Assembly: GCA_041583135.1 (NCBI GenBank)
Contig: JBFHGJ010000078.1
Span: forward strand, 1-26,815
Length of the DNA: 26,815 bases
Reading direction: 5' to 3'
Source of the DNA: JABSOG01 sp041583135
Lineage (GTDB): Bacteria > Pseudomonadota > Gammaproteobacteria > Enterobacterales > Alteromonadaceae
Positions 13,963 to 21,781 of this stretch are shown here, piece by piece. A program made the position numbers and the translations under genes. How positions within the stretch are numbered: position 1 is the stretch's first letter; each line of letters begins with the position of its first letter. The notes below the pieces were generated by a model. It had not been told where the DNA came from, ran no database searches, and was given only the letters and a program-made list of their open reading frames with translations.

Positions 13963-16017
13963 ATGAAAATTCATACTCTTTCAAAAACCTGTGCCGCCGT
14001 TGTGTGCGCACTTGCATTCTCCTCTCAAGCCGCCAATCTAACCTCAGCCGAGCAAATGATGCAGTTCAGCGGTAATGACATCAACGCCGTTCTAGGTCTT
14101 GCCAAGCAAGACACCATGAAAGCCGTGAATGTTGCTAATTTAGACAATGGCGTGACCAAAGTTCGTTTCCAGCAATTTCACCAAGGGGTGAAGGTATTTG
14201 GTCGCTCAGTTGCAGCAACTCGTTCAGAACTCGGTTTTTTAACCGACGTTAAGGGCCAGTTTTTACAAATCAATGATGGCTTTGATGTTTCAGGTAAAAT
14301 CCCAAGCGATAAAGCGCTCATCGGTTTTGCCAAGAGCAAAGTTAGCCCACAAGACAGAGTGTACAACAAGCAAAACGAGCGCGTTATTGTTGAGCATAAC
14401 GGTGTGCCAAAGTTGGCCAACTTAGTGTCTTTCGTACGCCAAGGTAAAGATGGCGAAATCGCTCGCCCAACCGCATTTTTAGATGCCTTCACCGGCGAAG
14501 TATTGCAGCAGTGGGATAATATTCAGCACGCGGCTGTCGGCACAGGCCCTGGTGGTAACCAAAAGACCGGTCAATATTACTATGGTACTGACTTTGGCTT
14601 CATGGACGTCGCGCAAAGCGGCTCTACCTGTACCATGAACAATACCAACGTTAAAACCGTTGACTTAAATCACGGCACCAGCGGCTCTACCGCTTATAGC
14701 TATACTTGCCCTGAGAACACTTACAAGCAAATCAATGGCGCCTATTCTCCATTGAATGATGCCCACTACTTCGGTGGTGTGGTATTTAACATGTTTAACG
14801 ACTGGGTTGGCTCTCCGCCGCTTACTTTCCAGTTGACTATGCGTGTTCACTACTCAAACAACTATGAAAATGCCTTCTGGGACGGCTCTGCGATGACCTT
14901 CGGTGATGGTGCGACTACCTTCTACCCATTGGTATCATTGGACGTATCTGCGCATGAGGTTGCTCACGGTTTCACTGAGCAAAATTCTGCTTTGGTATAC
15001 AGTGGTATGTCTGGTGGCATGAACGAAGCGTTCTCTGATATGGCTGGTGAAGCCGCCGAAAGCTACATGCACGGCAGCAACGACTGGTTGGTTGGCGCAG
15101 ATATCTTTAAAGGCAGCGGCGCGTTGCGTTACATGAACAACCCACCACAAGATGGCCGCTCAATTGACCATGCCGACCAGTATGCCGGTCAAGACGTTCA
15201 CTACACCTCTGGTGTATTTAACAAAGCGTTCTACTTGCTTGCCACAACCAACGGCTGGACTACCCGTACTGCGTTTGAAGTCATGGCTTTGGCCAACCAA
15301 ACCTACTGGACTGCCAACTCTACCTTCGATGAAGGTGGCTGTGGCGTTTATAATGCAGCAGGCGACAAAGGCTACAACCAAGCAGACGTTAGAGCCGCAT
15401 TTGCTGCGGTTGGTGTGAATACTTGTGATGCGCCACCACCACCGCCTCCGGGTGTTTTGGAAGACGGCGTTGCGCAAACCATTAGCGGCGCTTCTGGCAG
15501 CGAAACCTTCTTTACTATGGACACGCCTGCCAACGTTGTTAGCTTAACCTTCACTATGAGTGGTGGTTCAGGTGATGCTGACCTATATACTCGCTTTGGT
15601 TCTGCACCAACAACCAGCACTTACGATTGTCGTCCGTATGCCTCTGGCAACAACGAAACCTGTGACTACCCAACGGCGCAAGAGGGTACTTACCATGTGA
15701 TGGTTCGTGGTTATAGCGCTTACTCAAGTGCCACTATCGTTGGTGATTACACCACTGATGGCGGTCAGCCACCAACAGGTGACTACACTTTGAGTGCTAC
15801 TGGCTACAAAGTGAAAGGTAAACAAAATGTCGATCTTTCATGGGCTGGCAACACTGGTAGTGTTGATATTTACCGTGACGGCAACGTGATTGCTTCAGGC
15901 GTTAGCGGCAGCACTTATACCGATGCTATCGGTGCCAAAGGTGGCGCAACTTATGTTTATGAAGTGTGTGACGCTGGTACTTCTACCTGCTCGGCTTCTG
16001 CGACAGTAACCTTCTAA
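13963..16017 (+). CDS. Secreted M4 metalloprotease (pseudolysin/vibriolysin type), copy 1
   Basis: 684 residues. Signal peptide about 1-24. FTP propeptide domain about 35-105 and PepSY-like about 110-185; the mature enzyme probably begins near 190-196 (before TGPGGN), as in pseudolysin. The zinc site is HEVAH (331-335) with third ligand Glu355 in GGMNEAFSD, and His413 in DVHYTSG is the transition-state His. A Pro-rich linker (491-496) leads to a PPC domain (about 505-595) with GDADLY and DCRPY. A final beta-rich module (about 607-684) replaces the second PPC of the other two copies. Secretion is probably by type II with autocatalytic maturation. Codon use is ordinary, unlike copies 2 and 3. 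Confidence 0.95.
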   Translation: MKIHTLSKTCAAVVCALAFSSQAANLTSAEQMMQFSGNDINAVLGLAKQDTMKAVNVANLDNGVTKVRFQQFHQGVKVFGRSVAATRSELGFLTDVKGQFLQINDGFDVSGKIPSDKALIGFAKSKVSPQDRVYNKQNERVIVEHNGVPKLANLVSFVRQGKDGEIARPTAFLDAFTGEVLQQWDNIQHAAVGTGPGGNQKTGQYYYGTDFGFMDVAQSGSTCTMNNTNVKTVDLNHGTSGSTAYSYTCPENTYKQINGAYSPLNDAHYFGGVVFNMFNDWVGSPPLTFQLTMRVHYSNNYENAFWDGSAMTFGDGATTFYPLVSLDVSAHEVAHGFTEQNSALVYSGMSGGMNEAFSDMAGEAAESYMHGSNDWLVGADIFKGSGALRYMNNPPQDGRSIDHADQYAGQDVHYTSGVFNKAFYLLATTNGWTTRTAFEVMALANQTYWTANSTFDEGGCGVYNAAGDKGYNQADVRAAFAAVGVNTCDAPPPPPPGVLEDGVAQTISGASGSETFFTMDTPANVVSLTFTMSGGSGDADLYTRFGSAPTTSTYDCRPYASGNNETCDYPTAQEGTYHVMVRGYSAYSSATIVGDYTTDGGQPPTGDYTLSATGYKVKGKQNVDLSWAGNTGSVDIYRDGNVIASGVSGSTYTDAIGAKGGATYVYEVCDAGTSTCSASATVTF

Positions 16018-16043
16018 AGCTTTCAGCTTTTTTGAAAATGACA

Positions 16044-16071
16044 AGCCCGCACCAGTTGCGGGCTTTTTTTT
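16044..16071 (+). terminator. Terminator of M4 protease copy 1
   Basis: Stem AGCCCGCA/TGCGGGCT (16044-16051 and 16057-16064), 5-base loop, then eight T (16064-16071). It lies 27 bases past the stop codon. Confidence 0.9.
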
Positions 16072-16148
16072 GGCCAAGGATGGCCGGTATGCTGGCATTG
16101 TCGGCGACTTCATGGACGAAGGCGTTAGAGCGACGCAGGACGCCAAAG
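16072..16148. repeat. Probable dispersed intergenic repeat unit
   Basis: The segment contains GGCGTTAGAGCGACGCAGG ending in ACGCC, so GGCGT/ACGCC pair (16121-16125 and 16140-16144). It resembles intergenic palindromic repeats seen in many gammaproteobacterial genomes. A reading frame across it (GIVGDFMDEGVRATQDA) has no start codon or context. Calling it a repeat is inference, since only one copy is in the window. Confidence 0.35.
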
Positions 16149-16405
16149 CCGCAGGCTACGGTTGATATTGCGCTGTAGTCAGGATATTTATATCCGCAGG
16201 CAGACCATGATGCTTTTGCGAGGATAAATCCTCTGACTACGGTTGATATTGCACTGTAGTCAGGATATTTATATCCGCAGGGCAGAGCATGGTGCTTTTG
16301 CGAGGATAAAGCCGCAGGCTACGGATGATATTGCGCTGTAGTCAGGATATTTATATCCGCAGGCAGAGCATGGTGCTTTTGCGAGGATAAATCCGCAGGC
16401 TACGG
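16149..16405. repeat. Three tandem BIME/REP-like units, 81-82 bp period
   Basis: Units start at 16161, 16242 and 16324 and are nearly identical. Each holds GTAGTCAGGATATTTATATCC on the plus strand, a GTAG foot plus the palindrome GGATATTTATATCC. On the minus strand each holds a GTAG foot followed by a palindrome around GGATTTATCC (TGCGAGGATAAATCCGCA in units 2/3 style). So every unit is a head-to-head pair of REP-like hairpins. A partial copy (GCCGCAGGCTACGG) precedes unit 1. Unit 1 differs most, with CCTCTGACTACGG at its end. There are no spacers of the CRISPR kind. It lies between the 3' ends of the M4 gene (plus) and cheX (minus). Confidence 0.85.
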
Positions 16406-16408
16406 TAA

Positions 16409-16957
16409 TTAAAAAAGCTCTACCGCTGAGGTATCGAACGGGGGGGGCTGGTTGGCTTTTTTCTTTCTTTCTTCTTCAGAAAGCGGCGGACCTTCAATGC
16501 TGGCTTCGATATAAAATCGACCAATATCAGAATCAAAGGGAATGCGGACTATTGGCGCTTTGGTCTGGTGGGCTATCAGATAGTCGTGACCGCTGATCAC
16601 AGTGGGCAGGGTAATTTGAAAGCTGTAGCCTTCTTTGAGTAATAAGGCTTTTACGCCACCTATCACTAAGTTGCTGATCTCTCCAATCAAATCAAAGGCC
16701 AGAAATTGTTTATTGGGTAAGTGCTCAGGTAATATGCGGTGAGACATGCTCTCTAGTACCTGTTGACTAAAAACAACGGCGATGGAGGCAATCCGGCCTG
16801 TGCCTCGCATGCAAATCAGGCCGGTGACCGTGCCGCCAGTTTCGGGTTCATGGGGCTTTCGTATCCATGGTCGGCCGGTATGAATGTGGAGGTCGGCGAT
16901 CGCCACCATAACGCTTTCACAAGCTTGCAATACTGGGTTGATAAATTCTGCCTGCAT
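16409..16957 (-). CDS. cheX: CheX-like chemotaxis phosphatase
   Basis: 182 residues, cytoplasmic. CheX/CheC-family proteins dephosphorylate CheY-P. The N-terminus MQAEFINPVLQAC is typical of CheX (MKAEFINPF-like). The phosphatase motif ExxN is present as GEISNLVIGG (about Glu93, Asn96), followed by a Gly-Gly turn. The C-terminal about 30 residues are charged then Pro-rich, longer than minimal CheX. It stands alone, with no che genes beside it. Its 3' end abuts the tandem REP array. The ribosome-binding site before ATG 16957 is weak. It could act on a CheY-like response regulator other than the flagellar one. Confidence 0.8.
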   Translation of the reverse strand: MQAEFINPVLQACESVMVAIADLHIHTGRPWIRKPHEPETGGTVTGLICMRGTGRIASIAVVFSQQVLESMSHRILPEHLPNKQFLAFDLIGEISNLVIGGVKALLLKEGYSFQITLPTVISGHDYLIAHQTKAPIVRIPFDSDIGRFYIEASIEGPPLSEEERKKKANQPPPFDTSAVELF

Positions 16958-17506
16958 TTATAGATCCGGTAACTTAACCAATGGACTTCTGAGTATCGTT
17001 TGTACAGTGTAGTTCATAAGTTGAGAAGTGCTGACTGGTAAGCGCAAAAACACGTATGTGTGCTTTAAAAGAAGTATTTTAGTTATCTTTACAATTGTTA
17101 CATTTATCTTTAAATACCCTGTTTGGTGTATTTTAAAATACATTTTAAGCGTCTTTTTAGAGACGATTAATCGTCTTTTTGTTAAATAAATGGTTGTTTT
17201 ATTCCCGTTGTGAGATCTTTTTTTGATCTTTCTAATTGCCTGAGGTTTTTCTTTAAGTCTTTGTGATTTAATGTTTTATATTTTATTTTAAGGTTTTTTG
17301 TTTCTCTTTATCTGTGTTTTTGGCTGTTTTTTTAAAATAAAAAGTAGCAAATGTTAAACATATGTTATAAATTGTATCCGCTCACGATTATGAAGGGCCT
17401 TAAATCCAAGGCGTCATAAAGCGGGGCAAGGTTGTACTTGTCAAAAGTTCAAACAATAGGACTGACAAGGGCCCCTCATTCTAAACAAGAGAACGAAGAG
17501 AGAAAC
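16958..17506. promoter_or_regulatory. AT-rich intergenic region, leader of M4 protease copy 2
   Basis: 549 bases, strongly T-rich from 17090 to 17340, with no gene visible. Sites seen: the perfect 16-base palindrome AGACGATTAATCGTCT (17161-17176) followed by Ts, either an operator or a terminator; the AGATC/GATCT arms around seven T (17213-17229); and GTTATAA (17364-17370) as likely -10, overlapped by the palindrome AACATATGTT. The leader from there to ATG 17507 is about 130 bases. AAGAGAG upstream of the ATG is the ribosome-binding site. Confidence 0.4.
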
Positions 17507-19645
17507 ATGAAAATCCAAAACCTTACCAAAGTTTGCGCTGCTGTTGTTTGTGCTTTGTCTTTCAACGCTGCTGCTGCACCTAAGCAAGTTGATGTTGCGT
17601 CTATGGCGAAAATGCAAAGCAATGATATCAACGCCGTTTTAGGTTTGTCTGGCGCACAAAACGCCAAAATGATTAAAGAAGTCAACGTCGCCGAAACCGG
17701 TGTTACCGTTGCTAAATTTCAACAGTACGTTCATGGCGTAAAAGTTTATGGCGGTACTTTCAATGCCCATAAATCACCATTGGGCGTGATCAGCAACGTA
17801 AACGGTAACTTCCAACTAGGTTTGGACAAGCTGCCGGTTTTGCGTGTTTCTCGAGTAAACAAAAAGCAAGCTATCGATTTGGCCATTGCAGCCGACCGCG
17901 ATGGTTTGAGCTTAAAAGACGTACGTAACGTCAACGCTGAAGAATTCATCAACAACATCGGTGGCAAGTGGATGCGCACTTGGGTTGTTAGCTACTTCAC
18001 CGACGCTAGCGGCGAGCCAAAGCGTGTTGAGAACATCATCAACGCTTTCGATAAAGAGATCGTTTCACGTCGTGACATCTTAACTCACGCTCAAGCAACT
18101 GGCCCTGGCGGTAACAGCAAAACTGGTCAATACAACTACGGTACTGACTTCAGCCACTTAGATGTAGCGCAAAGCGGCTCAACTTGTACTATGAGCAACG
18201 CCAACGTTAAAACCGTTAACTTGAACCACGGTACTTCTGGCTCAACTGCTTATAGCTTCACTTGCCCTGAAAACACTTACAAATCAATCAACGGCGCATA
18301 CTCGCCATTGAACGATGCTCACTACTTCGGTAACGTGATCTTCAACATGTACCAAGACTGGATCGGTGTTGCACCTTTGAGCTTCCAGTTGACTATGCGT
18401 GTTCACTACTCAAGCAACTATGAAAATGCCTTCTGGGATGGTTCTGCAATGAGCTTCGGTGACGGTGCTACTACTTTCTACCCATTGGTATCGCTTGACG
18501 TCTCTGCCCATGAGGTGAGCCACGGTTTCACCGAGCAAAACTCTGGCTTGGCTTACTCTTCAATGTCTGGTGGTATGAACGAAGCGTTCTCTGATATGGC
18601 TGGTGAAGCTGCTGAGTTCTACATGCACGGTTCTAACGACTGGATGGTTGGTGAGCAAATCTTTAAAGGTAACGGCGCATTGCGTTATATGGATGACCCG
18701 ACTAAAGACGGTCGTTCAATCGGTCATGCCAGCGATTTCACCAGCTCAATGGACGTTCACTACAGCTCAGGTGTATACAACAAAGCATTCTACTTGTTGT
18801 CAAACACTGCTGGCTGGGGCGTTCGTAAAGCGTTTGAAGTCATGACTTTGGCTAACCAAACTTACTGGACTGCCAACTCTACTTTCGATGCCGGTGCTGC
18901 TGGCGTTTGTAAAGCGGCTTCTGACAAAGGCTACAGCGTAGCTGACGTAAATGCGGCCTTCACCGCTGTTGGTGTTAACGGTGGTACTGACTGTAACGGT
19001 GGCGGTACTACTCCTCCTCCTTCAGGTGGTAACGATTTGACTAAAGGTCAAGCGGTAAGCATCTCTGGCGCTCAAGGTAGCGAAACCAGCTATACTTACG
19101 CGGCACCTGCCGATGCCGACCAAGTAACCATCACGATGAGCGGTGGTTCAGGCGACGCTGACTTGTACGTGAAAAAAGGTTCTGCGCCTACCACTTCTAG
19201 CTACGATTGTCGTCCATACAAATCTGGTAACAACGAAAGCTGTACTGCGACCGGTTCTGGCACTTACTATGTCATGGTTCGTGGCTATAGCAGCTACTCA
19301 GGTGCGTCTTTGGTTGCCGACCACACTACTGCCACTCAAGGCGGCGGTGACAGCGGTACTGTTGCCAACATCAGCGTATCTCGTCGTAACTGGGTTCGTT
19401 ACACTCAAGACGTACCAGCTGGTGCTTCTAACCTGACTTACACCATCACTGGTGGTTCAGGTGACGCAGACCTTTACGTTAAGTTTGGTGCTCAGCCTTC
19501 TACCAGCAGCTACGATTGCCGTCCATACAAAAACGGTAACGAAGAAACCTGTACTTTTGCCTCTCCACAAGCTGGTACTTGGCATGTAGGTATCTACGGT
19601 TACTCAGCGGTTAGCGGCTTGACCTTGAACTGGTCTTACGAATAA
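17507..19645 (+). CDS. Secreted M4 metalloprotease (pseudolysin/vibriolysin type), copy 2
   Basis: 712 residues from the ATG at 17507. An upstream in-frame ATG at 17432 would add 25 residues before the signal peptide and is rejected. The signal (MKIQNLTKVCAAVVCAL, cleaved near 24) matches those of copies 1 and 3. FTP/PepSY propeptide about 35-195, mature start near ATGPGGN (197-203). Zinc site HEVSH (335-339), Glu359, active His418. Two PPC domains follow (about 510-605 and 618-710), each with GDADLY and DCRPY. The form HEVSH (not HEVAH) is also that of pseudolysin. Codon use is heavily biased to GGT, ACT, GTT and CGT, which suggests very high expression. Own promoter and terminator, so an independent unit. 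Confidence 0.95.
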   Translation: MKIQNLTKVCAAVVCALSFNAAAAPKQVDVASMAKMQSNDINAVLGLSGAQNAKMIKEVNVAETGVTVAKFQQYVHGVKVYGGTFNAHKSPLGVISNVNGNFQLGLDKLPVLRVSRVNKKQAIDLAIAADRDGLSLKDVRNVNAEEFINNIGGKWMRTWVVSYFTDASGEPKRVENIINAFDKEIVSRRDILTHAQATGPGGNSKTGQYNYGTDFSHLDVAQSGSTCTMSNANVKTVNLNHGTSGSTAYSFTCPENTYKSINGAYSPLNDAHYFGNVIFNMYQDWIGVAPLSFQLTMRVHYSSNYENAFWDGSAMSFGDGATTFYPLVSLDVSAHEVSHGFTEQNSGLAYSSMSGGMNEAFSDMAGEAAEFYMHGSNDWMVGEQIFKGNGALRYMDDPTKDGRSIGHASDFTSSMDVHYSSGVYNKAFYLLSNTAGWGVRKAFEVMTLANQTYWTANSTFDAGAAGVCKAASDKGYSVADVNAAFTAVGVNGGTDCNGGGTTPPPSGGNDLTKGQAVSISGAQGSETSYTYAAPADADQVTITMSGGSGDADLYVKKGSAPTTSSYDCRPYKSGNNESCTATGSGTYYVMVRGYSSYSGASLVADHTTATQGGGDSGTVANISVSRRNWVRYTQDVPAGASNLTYTITGGSGDADLYVKFGAQPSTSSYDCRPYKNGNEETCTFASPQAGTWHVGIYGYSAVSGLTLNWSYE

Positions 19646-19666
19646 GCATAACGCTTTAATTGCTCA

Positions 19667-19730
19667 GGTGCGCTAAGCGCACCATCGACTACAAATCCCT
19701 CAAAGACTTAAGTCTTTGGGGGATTTTTGT
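19667..19730 (+). terminator. Double hairpin terminator of M4 protease copy 2
   Basis: First hairpin GGTGCGCTAAGCGCACC (19667-19683, 8-bp arms). The second is a long stem formed by AAATCCC/GGGATTT flanking the perfect palindrome CAAAGACTTAAGTCTTTG (19701-19718), then a T-run (19724-19728). It comes 20 bases after the stop. Confidence 0.88.
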
Positions 19731-19991
19731 ATCAAGGGGGCTATCCCTGCCTATCCTGTATAACCTCCTAGGCCCATCGGGAATAAATACCTCCTACATA
19801 ACCCCTCACTTGGGCTACGTTTGGCTTGGAGGGAAATAATCTTAATGCCTCTATTGTAATGCTCCTGAAATCCTTCTATAAATTTGCAAGCGTGCCTGAT
19901 GTGACGTCATATATAAGGAATTTAATGCCAATTGCGGCAACTGCGTATAAAATCAGGTTTTTTTATTCCTTAAATTTAGATGGAGCAGGAT
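19731..19991. promoter_or_regulatory. Intergenic region before mscS
   Basis: No convincing gene lies here. TATAAAAT near 19948-19955 is a good -10 candidate with only a weak -35 (TTAATG, about 18 bases upstream). TGACGTCA (about 19900-19907) is a perfect 8-base palindrome. A short open frame starting at 19826 runs into mscS in another frame and shows no protein features. Confidence 0.35.
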
Positions 19992-20831
19992 ATGTCAAAT
20001 GCGACAGAAATGGTCAATTCAATGCTGCATAACGCCACAACGTGGGTAGAGCAGAACTTTATGAATTTGGTATTGGCCTTGGCTATCTTTTTTGTCGGTA
20101 AATGGCTGGCAAAAGGATTAACCAAATTAAGCCGCAAACTGATGGAAAAGAGTAACCTTGAAAAAACCTTGGTGGATTTTTTGGCCGGGCTGATTCATGC
20201 GGCGCTGTTCTTATTTGTGGTGGTCGCCGCGCTTGCCAAACTGGGTATTGAAACTACCAGTATTGTTGCGCTCATCGGTGCTGCCGGTTTGGCCATTGGC
20301 TTGGCGTTGAAAGACTCACTGCAAAACTTTGCCTCGGGGATCATGCTGATCTTGTTTAAGCCGTTTAAGGCCGGTGATTTTGTTGAAATGGCAGGCGTAA
20401 CCGGTATTGTTGAGAAAATTGCCATCTTCTCAACCATTATGCGCACCCCTGACAATAAAGAAGTGATTGTGCCTAACGGTGCCATATATGGCGATAATAT
20501 CGTTAACTACTCCGCCCGTCCTACCCGTCGTGTCGATATGGTGTTTGGGGTGAGCTATGATGATGATATTCGTAAGGTTAAGCAGCTTATTATCGATTAC
20601 CTTGCGCAAGATGAGCGCGTTTTGAAAGACCCTGCGCCTGTGGTAAAGGTTAGCGAATTGGCCGATAGTTCGGTTAACTTTATTGTCAGACCTTGGGTGA
20701 ATGCTGCCGATTACTGGGGCGTATATTGGGATGCTCATGAGAACTTGAAGATCTTATTCGATGAAAACGACATCACCATTCCTTATCCGCAGATGGATGT
20801 TCATGTCGATAAAGGCGCCAAAAGCGAATAA
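19992..20831 (+). CDS. mscS: Small-conductance mechanosensitive channel MscS
   Basis: 279 residues from ATG 19992, which has GGAG/AGGA 6-10 bases upstream. An in-frame ATG at 19980 would place that site inside the gene. MscS opens in the inner membrane on hypo-osmotic shock. There are three N-terminal membrane helices: about 20-40, 58-80 and the pore helix 85-115 with AAGLAIGLALKDSLQNFASG, the Ala/Gly packing pattern of TM3. Then comes the beta domain with FKPFKAGDFVEM and PNGAIYGDNIVNYS, and the C-terminal alpha/beta cage. Length and order match E. coli MscS (286). It lies between two M4 protease genes on the same strand with its own terminator, so no functional link to them is evident. Confidence 0.94.
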   Translation: MSNATEMVNSMLHNATTWVEQNFMNLVLALAIFFVGKWLAKGLTKLSRKLMEKSNLEKTLVDFLAGLIHAALFLFVVVAALAKLGIETTSIVALIGAAGLAIGLALKDSLQNFASGIMLILFKPFKAGDFVEMAGVTGIVEKIAIFSTIMRTPDNKEVIVPNGAIYGDNIVNYSARPTRRVDMVFGVSYDDDIRKVKQLIIDYLAQDERVLKDPAPVVKVSELADSSVNFIVRPWVNAADYWGVYWDAHENLKILFDENDITIPYPQMDVHVDKGAKSE

Positions 20832-20897
20832 AGCGCTTTTAATCACCCGGTTTTCCAAGGATGGAAGCCGCCTGAAAGGGCGAAACCGGTCTTTTTT
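20820..20897 (+). terminator. Terminator(s) of mscS
   Basis: A small AAAAGCG/CGCTTTT hairpin spans the stop codon (20820-20840). Then CCGGTTT (20847-20853) pairs with AAACCGG (20883-20889), followed by CTTTTTT (20891-20897). The second is the likely intrinsic terminator. Confidence 0.65.
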
Positions 20898-21387
20898 AGC
20901 CTAAATTGCTTCCTATTGCTCATGTTTTGGCACTGTCATAGCGCCAGAATGGCATTTTTTGGGTCCTAATTTGTTTGATTTATTCCTGTTATAGGATAAA
21001 AAGTAGGCAAAACGGGAAGTTCTTGCTTGTTCGGTTTGTGCTCAATAACATGTTATTTTAGCGGGATTAGTAACAAAAGAAGCGCATATCGGGCTGTAAA
21101 ATAAAATTCACGAATAACCCATATGGTGTATATACCTTTTTGAGCTGAGGTTATAGCAAAAGTGCGCTCTTGGTCGAACCCGGCTTATCATTAATTATTT
21201 TAATCTAAAGCAATAGCCCCCAAGGCTAAGCTGTTGCTGGTGTTATGGCACATAACTGAGGCAAAATTGATGTTACCATTTTGTTAAAATTGGTGTGGCT
21301 ATACGAGTTTTTATCGGCGGAAATCGATAATTACACAGCAAAAATCTATGTTATTTTGACCAGCATTGTGCAAAAAATCCGTCTGTA

Positions 21388-21403
21388 TGGCACAGTAAAT
21401 GCT
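21388..21403 (+). promoter_or_regulatory. Sigma54-type promoter candidate
   Basis: TGGCAC, five bases, ATGCT: GG at 21389-21390 and GC at 21401-21402, exactly ten bases apart, the RpoN -24/-12 geometry. The -12 box is imperfect (ATGCT against TTGCA). It would give a leader of about 370 bases before the third M4 gene. Confidence 0.3.
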
Positions 21404-21570
21404 GTTCAAATCCGCAGGTAAATTTTTTCAAAAAAAAATGTTGATGATTTTTTGTGCGCTATGAAACCCACTTCTGAACAAAGGGATTTCTATAAGCTTT
21501 TGAAAAGTATCTCTTAATTTTACCACCTGAACAAATGGTCAAGATATAACTTACGGGGTGATGGTGGTCG

Positions 21571-21584
21571 TTTGCAGCTGCAAA
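21571..21584. promoter_or_regulatory. Perfect 14-base palindrome, possible activator site
   Basis: TTTGCAGCTGCAAA lies about 50 bases before the GTTATAA -10 candidate, so its centre is near -61 from the expected start, a usual place for a class I activator. No regulator family is identified. Confidence 0.4.
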
Positions 21585-21781
21585 TAAAAAAAAGTTTGTG
21601 TTGGGAGTGGCAATTGTTGTTTTTTTGTTATAAGTTTTTGTACCACTGAAACACGAGAAGTGTACATCCTTTCAAACTAAGGGGGTTTCTTCTAAGTTTT
21701 GGTTGAAGGAAAGCTCAGCTAATAGAGTTGAATTAACGAAATCTAACTAATAATAACCATTCTTAAGAGAATAAAAACAAA

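Larger units (their letters stand above)
20898..21781. promoter_or_regulatory. Long AT-rich regulatory region before M4 protease copy 3
   Basis: About 880 bases with no gene I can support, the longest gap in the window. Seen in it are two TGGCAC boxes with correctly spaced GC (20928-20942 and 21388-21402, sigma54-like), a third TGGCAC (about 21246) without the GC, a perfect TTTGCAGCTGCAAA palindrome (21571-21584) and GTTATAA (21627-21633) as likely -10. The leader to ATG 21782 is about 145 bases. AAGAGA upstream of the ATG is the ribosome-binding site. A small RNA could be hidden here, but nothing shows it directly. Confidence 0.45.

Noticed and set aside
13963..14035. Lipoprotein signal in the M4 proteases (Cys within KxCAAVxCAL)
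   Set aside because: The Cys residues are not in a lipobox context, and a normal A-x-A type cleavage site follows; related proteases are secreted free.
16073..16166. Short frame GRYAGIVGDFMDEGVRATQDAKAAGYG
   Set aside because: No start codon; it spans a terminator T-run and repeat DNA.
16149..16405. CRISPR array
   Set aside because: The whole 81-82 bp unit repeats, including the parts that would be spacers, and no cas genes are present.
17432..17506. Upstream ATG for M4 copy 2
   Set aside because: It would put 25 residues before a signal peptide that starts exactly like those of copies 1 and 3 (MKI...KVCAAV).
19826..20032. 68-codon open frame before and into mscS
   Set aside because: It overlaps the mscS start in another frame and lacks a ribosome-binding site or protein features.
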